NCBI GenBank assembly: GCA_964636865.1 | Contig: CAZWVJ010000009.1 | Coordinates: forward strand, 1-64,000 | DNA: 64,000 nt | Direction: 5' to 3' | From: B1SED10-75 sp964636865 | Lineage (GTDB): Bacteria > Bacillota > Dethiobacteria > DTU022 > PWGO01 | In this document: positions 25,842-35,226 of the stretch, in pieces | Numbering within the stretch: the stretch's first letter is position 1 | Layout of the letters: every line of letters begins with the position of its first letter | The notes under the pieces: generated by a model | Database searches by the model: none | The model's input: the letters and a program-made list of their open reading frames with translations, nothing else | Told to the model about the DNA's origin: nothing | Made by a program: the position numbers and the translations under genes

Positions 25842-27533
25842 TTATTGAAGCATAAACCTAAATTGATCTATATAATCTCTCAGGTTATTTCTTATATCAG
25901 AAGTTAGTTCCTTCCATTCATCTTTTCCTATGGTGGAAAGATTTACCGCTTTATCTTCATCAGGTTTCACCACCGTGGTTTTTTCTACGCGTTGGGCTTT
26001 TATGTCTACGTTTAGCAAAAGGTGGATTTCTCCCCACCCGAAGTACTCATCGTAAATCTGCAGATCTAATTCGTTATCCATGGCATAATCTGTATCCGGC
26101 ATATTCCGGTTTATTTCTTGAACCATGCTTCCTTTCATGCCTGTTTCGAGTTCGCCTGTATTCTGAGTTACCCTTGGCGCTGTTAGTGAACCCCGGTCCG
26201 CGGAAAAGGAAATATCAAAATCAGTTTCGTAGTGATCAATATCTGTTTCAGGGTCAGTTTGCCGAATTCGCTCAATTTCCATAGAAAAAAGTTCTGTGGG
26301 GTTATTTTCCTCATTAGATTTTTGAGATTTTCTTGCTTTTAAATAAAGATTTGTTTTGTCACCTTCTTCTTCTGAGGCAGAGGTCCATTTGTAATCAAAC
26401 ACTAAAGCACTATCATTTTCTTCACCTTTAATTTCTAACTCGCCCTGAGTGTCTCTTTCATGGGGCGCGGGTTCCCAGTTAGAAGAACTATAATCAATTG
26501 TAAGTGCGTTATTTTCTGCAGCCGGGTCTGCTGCTAAAGAAAAAGATAATTCTCTATCTACTATTTCTCCTTTTTCGTTTAAGAAAATATCCATTTCTAT
26601 ACCATCGGGAAAATAAAGCTGCTCTTCGCCTTCAAGATACTCATTTTCTTTGCTTGAAAAGATAGAATGAAAATTTTCATTGTCGGTGTAATTCATAACA
26701 AATACTTTGACCATGCCTGATAGCAGTTCGATTAGATTCTGTGTTTCTTCTTTATCGTTGAAACTCTTTTGCAGCCCCCGGAAAAAATTCTCACTTTCTT
26801 CCGGGCTCATAGATAAATTTAGTTGTTCTACTTTTATTTCTCCCATGGGAGAGTCGTGTTTTACATCTGGAGTAAATTCTACATACTCCTCCTTTATTTG
26901 TTTTCCGATGAGTTCCAAAAAATTTTCCTTTGACGGGAGGATAGGCATTCCAATGCTTTCCGGCAATACAAAGCGGGGGGCGGTTTGCTGTAAAGTTTCT
27001 CCAAGTTTTGCTGTTTCAATCAATAAACTTTCGTGATATAAATCTGCGCAATTGAAGGCAATAAGCTCTTCGGTAAGGTTAAGTTCAAAATCCAGCAGTT
27101 CCAACCCATGAACTGTCAGGGAAGCACTGTTATTCATTATTCCCTGCTGCGGATCTCCGGCTGTATTTATGTTTAATGTTCCCCGTTCAAGCACTTCTTG
27201 AACCATTTGCAGCTCCTGCCGAAACCGGGCCGGGTCAAAATCTTCAATGCTTCCGCTTACAGTTGAGTCAATTTCGTAGGGGCTTGTATCTATTAAATTA
27301 GAAAGGGTTTTCCATTCCTCCCAGGTATTTTCCCACCTTTCCGCTATTGCGTCCATATTTTCACTTTCGGCTTGAATCAATTTTTCTTTGGGGGTTTTAT
27401 CTATAAAAAATGTGTATGCAGTAAAAGCTACTAGTATAATGACTACTGCTATCAGCACGGTTGTTATTTTTCCCCGGCGCGAATTAACCTTATAAAAAAT
27501 AGAACCACCGGACTTATTATTTTTTGTTGACAA
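25842..27533 (-). CDS. Uncharacterised membrane-anchored protein of the ABC exporter operon
   Basis: I do not recognise the family. A TTG at 27554 lies within the AAGGAGGGAAGG ribosome site, so the TTG at 27533 (MSTKNNKSGG) is chosen, giving 563 residues. One helix near residues 25-45 (TTVLIAVVIILVAFTAYTFF) anchors a large outside part rich in Glu/Asp/Asn, with many charged beta-like strands and no cysteines. It is the first gene of the operon with the two permeases and the ATPase, so a substrate-binding or sensing role for the exporter is plausible. I found no lipobox. Confidence 0.7.
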   Translation of the reverse strand: MSTKNNKSGGSIFYKVNSRRGKITTVLIAVVIILVAFTAYTFFIDKTPKEKLIQAESENMDAIAERWENTWEEWKTLSNLIDTSPYEIDSTVSGSIEDFDPARFRQELQMVQEVLERGTLNINTAGDPQQGIMNNSASLTVHGLELLDFELNLTEELIAFNCADLYHESLLIETAKLGETLQQTAPRFVLPESIGMPILPSKENFLELIGKQIKEEYVEFTPDVKHDSPMGEIKVEQLNLSMSPEESENFFRGLQKSFNDKEETQNLIELLSGMVKVFVMNYTDNENFHSIFSSKENEYLEGEEQLYFPDGIEMDIFLNEKGEIVDRELSFSLAADPAAENNALTIDYSSSNWEPAPHERDTQGELEIKGEENDSALVFDYKWTSASEEEGDKTNLYLKARKSQKSNEENNPTELFSMEIERIRQTDPETDIDHYETDFDISFSADRGSLTAPRVTQNTGELETGMKGSMVQEINRNMPDTDYAMDNELDLQIYDEYFGWGEIHLLLNVDIKAQRVEKTTVVKPDEDKAVNLSTIGKDEWKELTSDIRNNLRDYIDQFRFMLQ

Positions 27534-27554
27534 GACCCTTCCCTCCTTTACCAA

Positions 27555-27910
27555 AGGGATATTTTTGGTATTTATATTTATTTGTGATTGCTTTTCCTTT
27601 TAATTCGATGTTCGTCGAGATTTCTCCTATATGTTTTAATGAATAAATTAATATTTACCTTTAAGCTATGTGCAGGTAAAGCGATATTGAGATAATAACA
27701 GAAGTATGTGGAAATAGTTATCCTTTATTTGTATTAATATAACACTTATAATATTTAAAAGAAAAGTAAATGCATACATATAAATGGAAAGCTTATCTAG
27801 GAATAACGCGAATTTATTTCTAAATACCGCATTTTCGGCTAAAGGGGGTAAAGCAAAGCATTTATGAACGAACAAAATATTTATTAATACATGAAAGGTG
27901 GAATTAATAT
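27555..27910. other. Gene-free stretch between divergent genes
   Basis: About 355 bases, strongly AT-rich, between the exporter operon and the voltage-sensor-like gene. It should hold both promoters, but no -35/-10 pair stands out by eye. Confidence 0.5.
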
Positions 27911-28744
27911 ATGCATAGTGAAGAACATAGTGCGCAAATGAATAATAGTATGGATTACGGAAAAGAGCAGCAGGAAGAAAAAAGCAGCATTACTTTTATA
28001 GATATCTTCATGATAACCCTGGCCGCCATTTCTGTAATTTTACTTCTCCTGGAGTACATATTCCCTTTAACCCCTTTACAGCGGCAGATAATAATATATA
28101 CGGATCTGGCAATTGTGGCAGTTTTTATTGCTGAATTTGTATATAATATCCGTAAGAGTGAATCCAAACTCGATTATGCCATTGAACGTTGGTACGAGAT
28201 TATTGGAATGATCCCGGCGGCACATCCTGTGCTGCGTGGCTTTAGGCTCTTTAGGATATTTAGGATTTTTGTTATAGCTTCACGATTTTTAAGAACAATC
28301 AATCTTGCTTTCGGAGAGAATATTTTATTTAGAATTATAGGTAAATATAAGGATTTAATAGTAGAAGAGTTATATCAAATGATGACAGTGAGAGCATTGG
28401 ATATGATCGAAGAAATTACCTCTAAAACTGATTATACGCAGTCAGTTCAAAAGGTTATTGAACGTCGTGAGAACGATATTAACACCATGGTGAAAGAGAA
28501 AATGGATAAATATACTCAACCCGAATGGTTAACGGGGACTTTTTTTTATAGAAAGCTTCGCGATCAAAGCTCAGATCTTGTTACCAGGGTTGTGATTGAT
28601 ACTTTGGAAGATGAAAAAACAAACGAAATATTAAGTGATGTATTGAAAGAAATATTGGGCGATGTAAAAAATGATGTGAGAGGCATAAAAAATAATCAAA
28701 TAAAAGAAGTGACCCAAGTTCAACAAAATATAACTCAAGAATAA
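27911..28744 (+). CDS. Voltage-sensor-like membrane protein lacking a channel pore
   Basis: The 277-residue protein has helices at about 28-50 and 61-80, a short segment ERWYEIIGMIPAAHP (92-106) like S3, and LRGFRLFRIFRIFVIASRFLR in which Arg 109, 112, 115 and 118 recur every third residue, like the S4 helix of voltage sensors. Beyond residue 140 it is a soluble helical domain; no pore loop or TVGYGD filter is present. It may be an isolated voltage-sensor module as in Hv1 or voltage-sensing phosphatases, or just a member of the ion-transporter superfamily that lost its pore. Charged residues in helices 1 and 2 fit weakly. The gene is single with an AAAGGTGG site. Confidence 0.6.
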   Translation: MHSEEHSAQMNNSMDYGKEQQEEKSSITFIDIFMITLAAISVILLLLEYIFPLTPLQRQIIIYTDLAIVAVFIAEFVYNIRKSESKLDYAIERWYEIIGMIPAAHPVLRGFRLFRIFRIFVIASRFLRTINLAFGENILFRIIGKYKDLIVEELYQMMTVRALDMIEEITSKTDYTQSVQKVIERRENDINTMVKEKMDKYTQPEWLTGTFFYRKLRDQSSDLVTRVVIDTLEDEKTNEILSDVLKEILGDVKNDVRGIKNNQIKEVTQVQQNITQE

Positions 28745-28866
28745 TATTTGCAGTTTTGGGTTTGAGAAAATAATTATATATTAAGCGTATGGGCAGGAAT
28801 TATACATTTACTGAAGAATATCTATAAAGACGCGAATTCCCAAAAAATTCTCCACATAATTATGCG

Positions 28867-28896
28867 TTGATTGATGCGATATAGAGGTTATATATT
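28867..28896 (+). promoter_or_regulatory. Possible sigma-A promoter of ssb
   Basis: TTGATT (28867-28872) and TATATT (28891-28896) are separated by eighteen bases and lie just upstream of the AAAGGAGG ribosome site of ssb. Confidence 0.35.
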
Positions 28897-28918
28897 ATAT
28901 TAAAAAGGAGGAAGTTTA

Positions 28919-29335
28919 ATGTTAAACAGAGTTGTTCTAATAGGAAGGTTGACCGCTGACCCCGAGTTGAGGCACATACCTTCGTCGGGCACACCGGTTA
29001 CAAACTTTACTCTGGCGGTTGATCGTCCTTTTACCAACCAGCAAGGAGAACGGGAAACTGATTTTATTCGTATTAATGTATGGAGAAAGCAGGCGGAAAA
29101 TTGCGCCCAATACCTCGGCAAAGGAAGTATGGCAGCAGTAGAAGGACGTCTGCAGATCAGAAAATATGATGATAAAGAAGGTATTCGCAGAATAGCTGTA
29201 GATGTGGTTGCAGACAACGTGCGATTTTTAGATAGCAAAAAGTCTCAAGGCCAAGGCTCACAGTCAGAAAGTGGTTATGAGGAACAAGATAGCGGTGAAG
29301 AATTAAGCTTTAATGAGGATGATATACCTTTTTAG
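28919..29335 (+). CDS. ssb: Single-stranded DNA-binding protein
   Basis: The 138-residue protein has the N-terminal OB fold (MLNRVVLIGRLTADPELR, then FTLAVDRPF and DFIRINVWRKQAE), and ends in the acidic tip NEDDIPF that binds replication and repair partners. A flexible Gly/Ser/Gln-rich linker of about 25 residues connects the two. It coats single-stranded DNA. The rpsF-ssb-rpsR context usual for the main copy is missing, so this may be a second or relocated ssb. A strong AAAGGAGG ribosome site precedes ATG 28919. Confidence 0.93.
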   Translation: MLNRVVLIGRLTADPELRHIPSSGTPVTNFTLAVDRPFTNQQGERETDFIRINVWRKQAENCAQYLGKGSMAAVEGRLQIRKYDDKEGIRRIAVDVVADNVRFLDSKKSQGQGSQSESGYEEQDSGEELSFNEDDIPF

Positions 29336-29458
29336 CTCCGGTAAGAGATTTGGTTGGTAAAAATATAAAAACTTTAAGAGTATAATTGTTTTGAATATGC
29401 TCATTGAACAGCTGTGCGTGTTTATTTCCGAATATAAGGTGAAAGGAGGTAATATCTA

Positions 29459-29626
29459 ATGGAATTCAAAGAAGGAGATATTGTTAGATTAAAATCTGAT
29501 GAAAACCAAACAAAAATGACCGTGGAAAAAGCAGGGGCAGGATTTATTTTTTGCAGCTGGTTTGTGGGTGAACAGAAAAAAACAGGCATGTTTCAACCGG
29601 ATACATTGGAAAAAGTCGAGGAATGA
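29459..29626 (+). CDS. YodC-like small protein (DUF2158)
   Basis: ATG 29459 follows AAAGGAGGT by about ten bases. The 55-residue protein reads FKEGDIVRLKSDENQTKMTVE, a gap, CSWFVGEQKKTGMFQPDTLE, which matches the small SH3-like YodC/DUF2158 family. These bind nothing yet known. It is 123 bases after ssb and could share its transcript. Confidence 0.7.
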   Translation: MEFKEGDIVRLKSDENQTKMTVEKAGAGFIFCSWFVGEQKKTGMFQPDTLEKVEE

Positions 29627-29646
29627 TGCTGTGAGATTTAAGGTGA

Positions 29647-30507
29647 TTAACGCAGCATAACCACTGTGTGCGAATCCAAATCCACGCCCAGGGAGTGGGC
29701 TACAGTTTTACATTTGGCTTTCATTAAGAGAAAAGTGGGGGCAGGCAATGCAAATTCCGTTAAAGTTTCATAATGGCCCATTCCCTTGGCTATAATAAGA
29801 TCTGCCTGTTGAAACAACTGCAAAAACTCGGTGGAAGCGAGCCGAATATCCAATCCCGGTGTGTCAGTACCCGAACTTATGACAGATGGAAAGTGCTCTA
29901 AAATATTACTTTCTCTTAAATCTTCTAAAGTGAGGTCATTTTGGACGGGGTTTTCTTTTACCACGTAATTTAGAAAGCCATAAGTAGATAATTGCTGGCA
30001 CAGTGGAAGATCAAAATAACATTCTCCGGCATTATCGGCCAGATAAAGGATACGGGGAGTTTGGCTATAGTATGTAAATTTTTCCAGCAGTTTTAGTAAT
30101 TGATAAGTATCGTCGTAAGTAAGAGTTGCCGGGTTTTTAATATTATCACGCAATTGCTCTAAATTAACAAAAAAATCGATGCTGTTTCCTTTAATTGCAA
30201 AATCTATTAAAGTGATAATATCTGTTGAAGATGAAGGTTGAAATTCCTGAAAGAGATGTGCCGCTGATTTTAGCTCCTGCTGTTTTATATTGGCAAATGG
30301 GTCCGGGCAGTTTGCTTTTTCTCTTATAAGCCGTTGCATCTCTCCGGCAACAACAGTGGGGATAATGTACTTTGAAAAATTTTCAGATAGATAAAATAAG
30401 CTTATTTCCAGCAGTTCTTCTTTTTGTTTTTGATTTTTACCGGTGAGCTCGACTGTTTGGCGGGCAAGATTTTCCAGGCAGTAATAACAGTCTTTTTGAG
30501 CTCGCAT
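29647..30507 (-). CDS. DUF89/ARMT1-like damage-control metal-dependent phosphatase
   Basis: Starting at the ATG with a GTGGAGGT ribosome site, the 286-residue protein begins MRAQKDCYYCLENL and shows CPDPF, LYLADNAGE, LIIAKGMGHYETL and FLLMKAKC, the motifs of the DUF89 family. Members hydrolyse sugar phosphates or phosphometabolites formed by error, using Mg or Ni. The DNAGE Asp/Glu bind metal. A longer reading frame goes up to 30597 but lacks a ribosome site. It is convergent with the YodC-like gene and is followed upstream by the Pr6Pr gene on the same strand. Confidence 0.85.
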   Translation of the reverse strand: MRAQKDCYYCLENLARQTVELTGKNQKQKEELLEISLFYLSENFSKYIIPTVVAGEMQRLIREKANCPDPFANIKQQELKSAAHLFQEFQPSSSTDIITLIDFAIKGNSIDFFVNLEQLRDNIKNPATLTYDDTYQLLKLLEKFTYYSQTPRILYLADNAGECYFDLPLCQQLSTYGFLNYVVKENPVQNDLTLEDLRESNILEHFPSVISSGTDTPGLDIRLASTEFLQLFQQADLIIAKGMGHYETLTEFALPAPTFLLMKAKCKTVAHSLGVDLDSHTVVMLR

Positions 30508-30606
30508 ATATTTTACCTCCACTTTGATTTTTATTATTTCCGTATTTGTTGTATTATAATTTCGGCACGGAGCAAAAAAATCTTTCCCGCATTGCATTAA
30601 AAAATT

Positions 30607-31239
30607 TTAACTGTTTCTTTGTAGGTTTTTTCTTTCTTCCATGGAGATATCAATTTTTAATATCAATAAGGCAATTAGAATAAAAACTGCTAATAAACCT
30701 CCCAGCCAAATCAAGACTTCTCTATAACCAATGGCGCCGGGATCCATAAAAAAATACGGATAATAATCGGTAAATGCTCCCTGTAATACGAAAACAAACC
30801 CGTATAAGAGAGGATAAATAAGCCAGAATGGCAGGTCGGCTATTTGCATTTGTCCCTTGCGGTCAAAAAGAAGCCAATCGAGATAAAAACCCAGCGGAGA
30901 TATGGTATGAGTTAAATGATTGGCCAGGATGAACTGGTTAGAAGGTTCTGCCGGTAATTGAGGAGCTAAAATTAAATGAAAAATCAACCCTGCCGCTAAA
31001 ATACTCAGCAGGACAGTGCCCCGGAAGATACTTCTTAAGCGGGTGCTTTCTGTAAATCGCAAAAAGTATAATGTGGACAATAAAACCAGGATGTTGCTTT
31101 GAATTGCAAAAGAACATAGTGTTAACCCCGGAGGTAAATCATGGGGAACATAGAAAATGCTCAGGTAAAGACCATAAATAACGGCAGCCATGAGCAATAT
31201 TTTATAGATCTTGGAAGCGAGATAGTTGTTAATGTACAT
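30607..31239 (-). CDS. Pr6Pr family membrane protein
   Basis: The 210-residue protein has six hydrophobic helices, with SFAIQSNILVLLSTLYF in the second, an outside segment ILANHLTHTISPLGFYLDWLLFD, and WLIYPLLYGFVFVLQGAF later. This matches my recollection of the Pr6Pr (FAR-17a/AIG1-like) family; its function in bacteria is unknown. It reads before the DUF89 gene on the minus strand and may be in one transcript with it. Confidence 0.65.
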   Translation of the reverse strand: MYINNYLASKIYKILLMAAVIYGLYLSIFYVPHDLPPGLTLCSFAIQSNILVLLSTLYFLRFTESTRLRSIFRGTVLLSILAAGLIFHLILAPQLPAEPSNQFILANHLTHTISPLGFYLDWLLFDRKGQMQIADLPFWLIYPLLYGFVFVLQGAFTDYYPYFFMDPGAIGYREVLIWLGGLLAVFILIALLILKIDISMEERKNLQRNS

Positions 31240-31432
31240 TCCAATACTCCTTTTTTCGTTGAGAAGTACACGGATAAATATGTGAATACGTCGATATATT
31301 AATTACAATATAGCGGAATAAAAAGTGCCTGTCAAAATAGAAAAGGCACGGCAGAGGAATTGGATTTATAGATGGTGAATGTTAATGAATTACAAAATGA
31401 AAATAGTTTTTTTATTTTAGGGTGGTTTAGAC

Positions 31433-31606
31433 ATGCCTGATTGGGCTCACGCTGTTCTTTATATGTTTATCTGGTTGGCGGTTATCATTTTTTTTATGGA
31501 CTTGATGGATAATTTGCAGGGGGCAATTATTGGCATTGTGGTAGGGCAAATTACAGCCACGCTGATAGTATCTCGGCTACCCGGGTTTTGGGGCGGAAGC
31601 AATTAG
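31433..31606 (+). CDS. Small membrane protein, 57 residues
   Basis: ATG 31433 follows GGGTGG. The sequence is MPDWAHAVLYMFIWLAVIIF and then FMDLMDNLQGAIIGIVVG, ending SRLPGFWGGSN, giving two hydrophobic helices with a short acidic turn. I do not recognise a family. It is between divergent or convergent genes with no close plus-strand neighbour. Confidence 0.55.
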   Translation: MPDWAHAVLYMFIWLAVIIFFMDLMDNLQGAIIGIVVGQITATLIVSRLPGFWGGSN

Positions 31607-31695
31607 GATCTTTCATGGGAAAGCTTTAAATGCTTTTTTGTAGCTACTCATTGTTTAAAATATTTTGATGCAAACGCTTCCGGCTAATAATGGGG

Positions 31696-32100
31696 TTAAA
31701 GGGCCATTACTCCCATTGAAAGGCCAAAACCTAATATTCCCCAAATAACAATTATTAAAATATCCAAAGCAATGCCAATCCATCCCACAATAATGCCTGC
31801 CGTTGCAAGTCCTTCTCCGGTTAATCTTCCTTGAGACTCCTGAATTTCTTTTCTTGCTTGATAACCAAAAATAATCCCTAAAATTTGACCTACAAAAAAA
31901 CAGATAAAAAAACCCACCACAGAGCAAATTAGTGAAGCTATGGCCATTCCGGAAGTTTTGGGAGATTCGTAAATAAAGGCTTTGCCGGTAGAGACCCCGC
32001 ATTTGATGCAATATGGAGTTTCTTTGGAAATTTGACTTCCACAATTTGAGCAAAACATGGTGTTCGATGAAATATTATTATCACTGTTGCCGGATTCCAA
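31696..32100 (-). CDS. Zinc-ribbon DUF4190 membrane protein
   Basis: A TTG start at 32100 follows AGAGGTG. The N-terminal part has MFCSNCGSQISKETPYCIKCG, a Cys4 zinc ribbon. Two hydrophobic helices follow, with YQARKEIQESQGRLTGEGLA between them, the hallmark of DUF4190. The 134-residue length is typical; function is unknown. It lies 40 bases downstream of the DUF1667 gene on the same strand, so it may be transcribed from the glycerol phosphate operon, although its biology looks unrelated. Confidence 0.8.
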   Translation of the reverse strand: MESGNSDNNISSNTMFCSNCGSQISKETPYCIKCGVSTGKAFIYESPKTSGMAIASLICSVVGFFICFFVGQILGIIFGYQARKEIQESQGRLTGEGLATAGIIVGWIGIALDILIIVIWGILGFGLSMGVMAL

Positions 32101-32139
32101 AAGTATTCACCTCTTTTATTCTATATTTTTAACGTATTA

Positions 32140-32511
32140 TTAAATATCTGGCAAACTCCTGGTAGCTACTATATTTACTTCAGTGCCCCGGACATTTTCT
32201 ATGATTATATCTCCCATTTTAACCGGGGCTGTTAATTTTATTTTATTTATTTCATCCATACACTCGAATATTTTGCCTTTGGGAATGGGCTCGCTGGTTT
32301 TTACAGGCAATCTATTCAGGTGGGCCCCTTCGATGTAGACGGTGGAAGCTATATTTCTTGTAGGATTGGTTAATTCCTCTATGGCATAGTTTATTCCTTT
32401 TTTGCATTTATTGCCTTCTATGTCGTAACCTAATTCCGCTTCTTTATTTTCGGCTATATTTATTTTGCAGCCGACAGGGCATACCACACAGATAACAGCT
32501 TTTTTACTCAT
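32140..32511 (-). CDS. DUF1667 protein of the glycerol-3-phosphate dehydrogenase operon
   Basis: The start ATG 32511 overlaps the end of the upstream FAD oxidoreductase gene and has GAGGAGGTG eleven bases earlier. The 123-residue protein begins KAVICVVCPVGCKINI and holds CxxCPxGC and GNKCKKGINYA, a likely Fe-S cluster site, then TRNIASTVYIEGA and RLPVKTSEPIPKGKI, the DUF1667 pattern. In Bacillota and archaea DUF1667 follows GlpA-type dehydrogenase and an FAD oxidoreductase and likely serves as an electron-accepting subunit. The three genes here have exactly that order. Confidence 0.88.
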   Translation of the reverse strand: MSKKAVICVVCPVGCKINIAENKEAELGYDIEGNKCKKGINYAIEELTNPTRNIASTVYIEGAHLNRLPVKTSEPIPKGKIFECMDEINKIKLTAPVKMGDIIIENVRGTEVNIVATRSLPDI

Positions 32512-33778
32512 TTTTGTCGGGCACCTCCTCGATTTCAACAGTTAGGGTGGAGTTTTGAATTCCTTCAAGAATATCGGATTTTATCTTGATCATTTCCATC
32601 TCGCCGGGGTACATGCGAGCCTTTTTTTTGGATTTAACCGTTTCACCGTCTTTTTTTACAACTACCCTTGAGTCTTCAAACAACTCGGATACCCGAAACA
32701 TTAGTTCTATTTCTCCGTCAATTTTTTCCGGGTCTATGGTATGGGGCACTATATAATTAATATCTTTCCCCGGAGTAACGCTAATACTTGAAGCCGTTGC
32801 AGGGGCCCCATTTGACACATAAGCGGCAGCCGCTCTCCCGGCAGTTCGGCTTTCTTCAGTAACGAAATCTACCACGTCGTGAACATGAAGAACGTTCCCG
32901 CATGCAAATATGCCTTCAACATTGGTTTCCCTAGATTCGTTAACAAAGGGCCCGTTGGAGTTTTTGTCCATAGTAACTCCGGCTTTTCGTGATAACTCGT
33001 TTTCCGGAATCAATCCTACGGAAAGTAAAAGTGTATCGCATTCCATATATTGTTCGGAACCGGGTATGGGTTTTCTGTTTTCATCAAGGGAGACTATTGT
33101 TACACCTTCAACACGTTCTTTGCCGTGAATTTTGGTAACTGTGTGCTGAAGCATCAACGGGATATTGTAATCATACAAGCACTGCACTACATTTCTCATT
33201 AAACCTGCGGGGTAGGGCCTCCGTGACATTACAGCCTTAACACTGGCGCCTTCCAGCGTAAGCCGCCTGGCCATGATAAGCCCAATATCGCCGGTGCCCA
33301 TTATTACTGCTTTCCTGCCTACCATATATCCTTCGATGTTAATGAGCCTCTGGGCTGCACCTGCGGTAAGAACTCCTGCAGGGCGCGAACCGGGAATTCC
33401 TATAGCTCCTCTTGTATTTTCTCTGCATCCCATAGCAAGCACTACTGATTTGGCTTTGAGGGTTTGATAGCCGTCTACGGCATTCACAAATACCACCGTT
33501 TTGTCATCAGTTACATCCAGAACCATGGTATCTGTTTTATATTCCAGGCCTAACTCTTTGGTTTCATTAATAAAATTTTCGGCATACTCGGGGCCGGTTA
33601 ATTCCTGGTTAAATACATGTAAACCAAAACCGTGGTGAATACACTGCTGCAGTATTCCCCCCAGTTCGATTTCTCTTTCCAGAATGAGAATGCTGTCCAC
33701 TCCATTCTTTTTTGCTTCGATTGCCGCAGCAAGCCCTGCCGGCCCACCACCAACAACAATGATATCGTAGTCTGTCAT
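32504..33778 (-). CDS. FAD/NAD-dependent oxidoreductase, anaerobic glycerol-3-phosphate dehydrogenase partner (GlpB-like role)
   Basis: The 424-residue protein has the N-terminal FAD motif DIIVVGGGPAGLAAAIEAKK, the central VLAMGCRENTRGAIGIPGSRP, an NAD-binding KAVIMGTGDIGLIMARRL, and a C-terminal VEGIFACGNVLHVHDV that binds the flavin. It is the pyridine-nucleotide-type flavoprotein usually found with GlpA and DUF1667. It should pass electrons between the GlpA flavin and NAD or a quinone-like acceptor. Its first ATG overlaps the stop of the GlpA-like gene by one base. The C-terminal region (350-424) carries a basic CxxC-free extension. Confidence 0.88.
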   Translation of the reverse strand: MTDYDIIVVGGGPAGLAAAIEAKKNGVDSILILEREIELGGILQQCIHHGFGLHVFNQELTGPEYAENFINETKELGLEYKTDTMVLDVTDDKTVVFVNAVDGYQTLKAKSVVLAMGCRENTRGAIGIPGSRPAGVLTAGAAQRLINIEGYMVGRKAVIMGTGDIGLIMARRLTLEGASVKAVMSRRPYPAGLMRNVVQCLYDYNIPLMLQHTVTKIHGKERVEGVTIVSLDENRKPIPGSEQYMECDTLLLSVGLIPENELSRKAGVTMDKNSNGPFVNESRETNVEGIFACGNVLHVHDVVDFVTEESRTAGRAAAAYVSNGAPATASSISVTPGKDINYIVPHTIDPEKIDGEIELMFRVSELFEDSRVVVKKDGETVKSKKKARMYPGEMEMIKIKSDILEGIQNSTLTVEIEEVPDKNE

Positions 33779-35226
33779 TAATGTTCCTCCTCACTGCACT
33801 TGGTCTTTCCGGTCAAAATTTTTGATTCGGGTGAATCTTTCACTACTTCATGCATTTCCATGTCAAGTTCCCTGGAGAGAATTTCTATGACCCGGGGGCC
33901 GCAGAAACCTCCCTGACATCTTCCCATGCCGGCTCTTACTCGCCTCTTGATAGCGTCCAAAGAGGTTGCCCCGGCTTTTCGATGAATAACATCAATGATT
34001 TCGCCTTCCGTAACCAGTTCACATCTACATACTATGCGTCCGTATGAGGGGTTTTTTTCGACTAAATCAGTTATCTCTTGAGGAGTTAATTCATTAAACC
34101 GTACCACCTTGCGGCGAAAAGGATTAAAATTTTCTTTTTCCTTTAAGCCTTCCCACTTATCTAGAAAAAGGTCCTTGACATAATTCCCAATGGCCGGAGC
34201 GGAGGAAAGACCCGGTGATTCAATTCCAGCAACGTTTATAAATCCTTTTACACTTTCAGATTCGCCTATAATAAAATCCCCGGTATCGGGAACAGCCCGC
34301 AATCCGGCAAAAATGTTTATGGTAAGATGAAAGGGGATATTCTCTGAAGTTTTCTTAGCTGCTTCCCTAACAAAATTAAGGCGTTCCCTGGTGTTATCAA
34401 GATCGGTTTTATCGTTTAAATCTTCTGCATCCGGCCCTACCAGTAAATTGCCATGCACGGTAGGAGTAACCAAAACACCCTTGCTTTGAGGGGTGGGGCA
34501 CTGGAATATCACAGTGTTTGCAAAATTACCGGCTTCTTTATCCAGCACAAAGTATTGCCCTTTACGGGGTGTAATATGGAAATCTGTAGGGGTAACCATG
34601 TCGTAAATTGTATCAGCAAATACTCCGGCACAATTTACCACATATTTGGCCGTAAATTCTTCTTTTTGGGTAATTACCTTAAATTCCTTTTCATTTTTCT
34701 CAATATCTATTACTTGTTGATTTAAGAAAAGATCTACACCATTTTCCATGGCATTTTCCGTTAAAGCTACTGTTAATTCAAAAGGACATATGATGCCGCC
34801 ATCCGGGGCATGAAGAGAACCTTGCGCAGAATCACTAAGGTTGGGCTCAAGTTCCATGGTTTTCGCTTTATCTAAGATGTGGATGTTTTCTATCCCATTC
34901 TGAATACCCTGCTCATATAAATTTTCAAGGGTTTTCATTTCTTCCTTACTGAAAGCAATTACCAGGGAACCGATCCTTTTAAAAGGCACATCCAGCTCTT
35001 CGCAAATTTGGTCAAACATAGGAGCTCCCAAAGCGTTAAATTTGGCTTTGAGGGTTCCCGGTTTGGCATCATAACCGGCATGGATAATGGCGCTGTTTGC
35101 TTTGGTTGTTGCATCGGCTACGTCATTATTTTTATCCAAAATGCAAACTTTTAAGTCGTAACGGGAGAGCTCTCTTGCTATACTGGCTCCGGTTACTCCT
35201 GCGCCGATAATTAAGACATCGTACAA
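33778..35226 (-). CDS. Glycerol-3-phosphate dehydrogenase GlpA-like with BFD [2Fe-2S] domain
   Basis: The 482-residue protein begins DVLIIGAGVTGASIARELSR (FAD site), with DATTKANSAIIHAGYDA and LNQQVIDIEK like DAO-fold dehydrogenases, and ends in a BFD-like [2Fe-2S] domain RIVCRCELVTEGEIIDVIH... MGRCQGGFCGPRVIEI with four cysteines. This domain order is that of anaerobic GlpA. It is the first gene of a three-gene operon and oxidises glycerol-3-phosphate to DHAP for lipid or glycerol turnover. Upstream is about 500 bases of non-coding DNA that probably includes the promoter. No GlpK or GlpF is close by. Confidence 0.9.
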   Translation of the reverse strand: MYDVLIIGAGVTGASIARELSRYDLKVCILDKNNDVADATTKANSAIIHAGYDAKPGTLKAKFNALGAPMFDQICEELDVPFKRIGSLVIAFSKEEMKTLENLYEQGIQNGIENIHILDKAKTMELEPNLSDSAQGSLHAPDGGIICPFELTVALTENAMENGVDLFLNQQVIDIEKNEKEFKVITQKEEFTAKYVVNCAGVFADTIYDMVTPTDFHITPRKGQYFVLDKEAGNFANTVIFQCPTPQSKGVLVTPTVHGNLLVGPDAEDLNDKTDLDNTRERLNFVREAAKKTSENIPFHLTINIFAGLRAVPDTGDFIIGESESVKGFINVAGIESPGLSSAPAIGNYVKDLFLDKWEGLKEKENFNPFRRKVVRFNELTPQEITDLVEKNPSYGRIVCRCELVTEGEIIDVIHRKAGATSLDAIKRRVRAGMGRCQGGFCGPRVIEILSRELDMEMHEVVKDSPESKILTGKTKCSEEEH

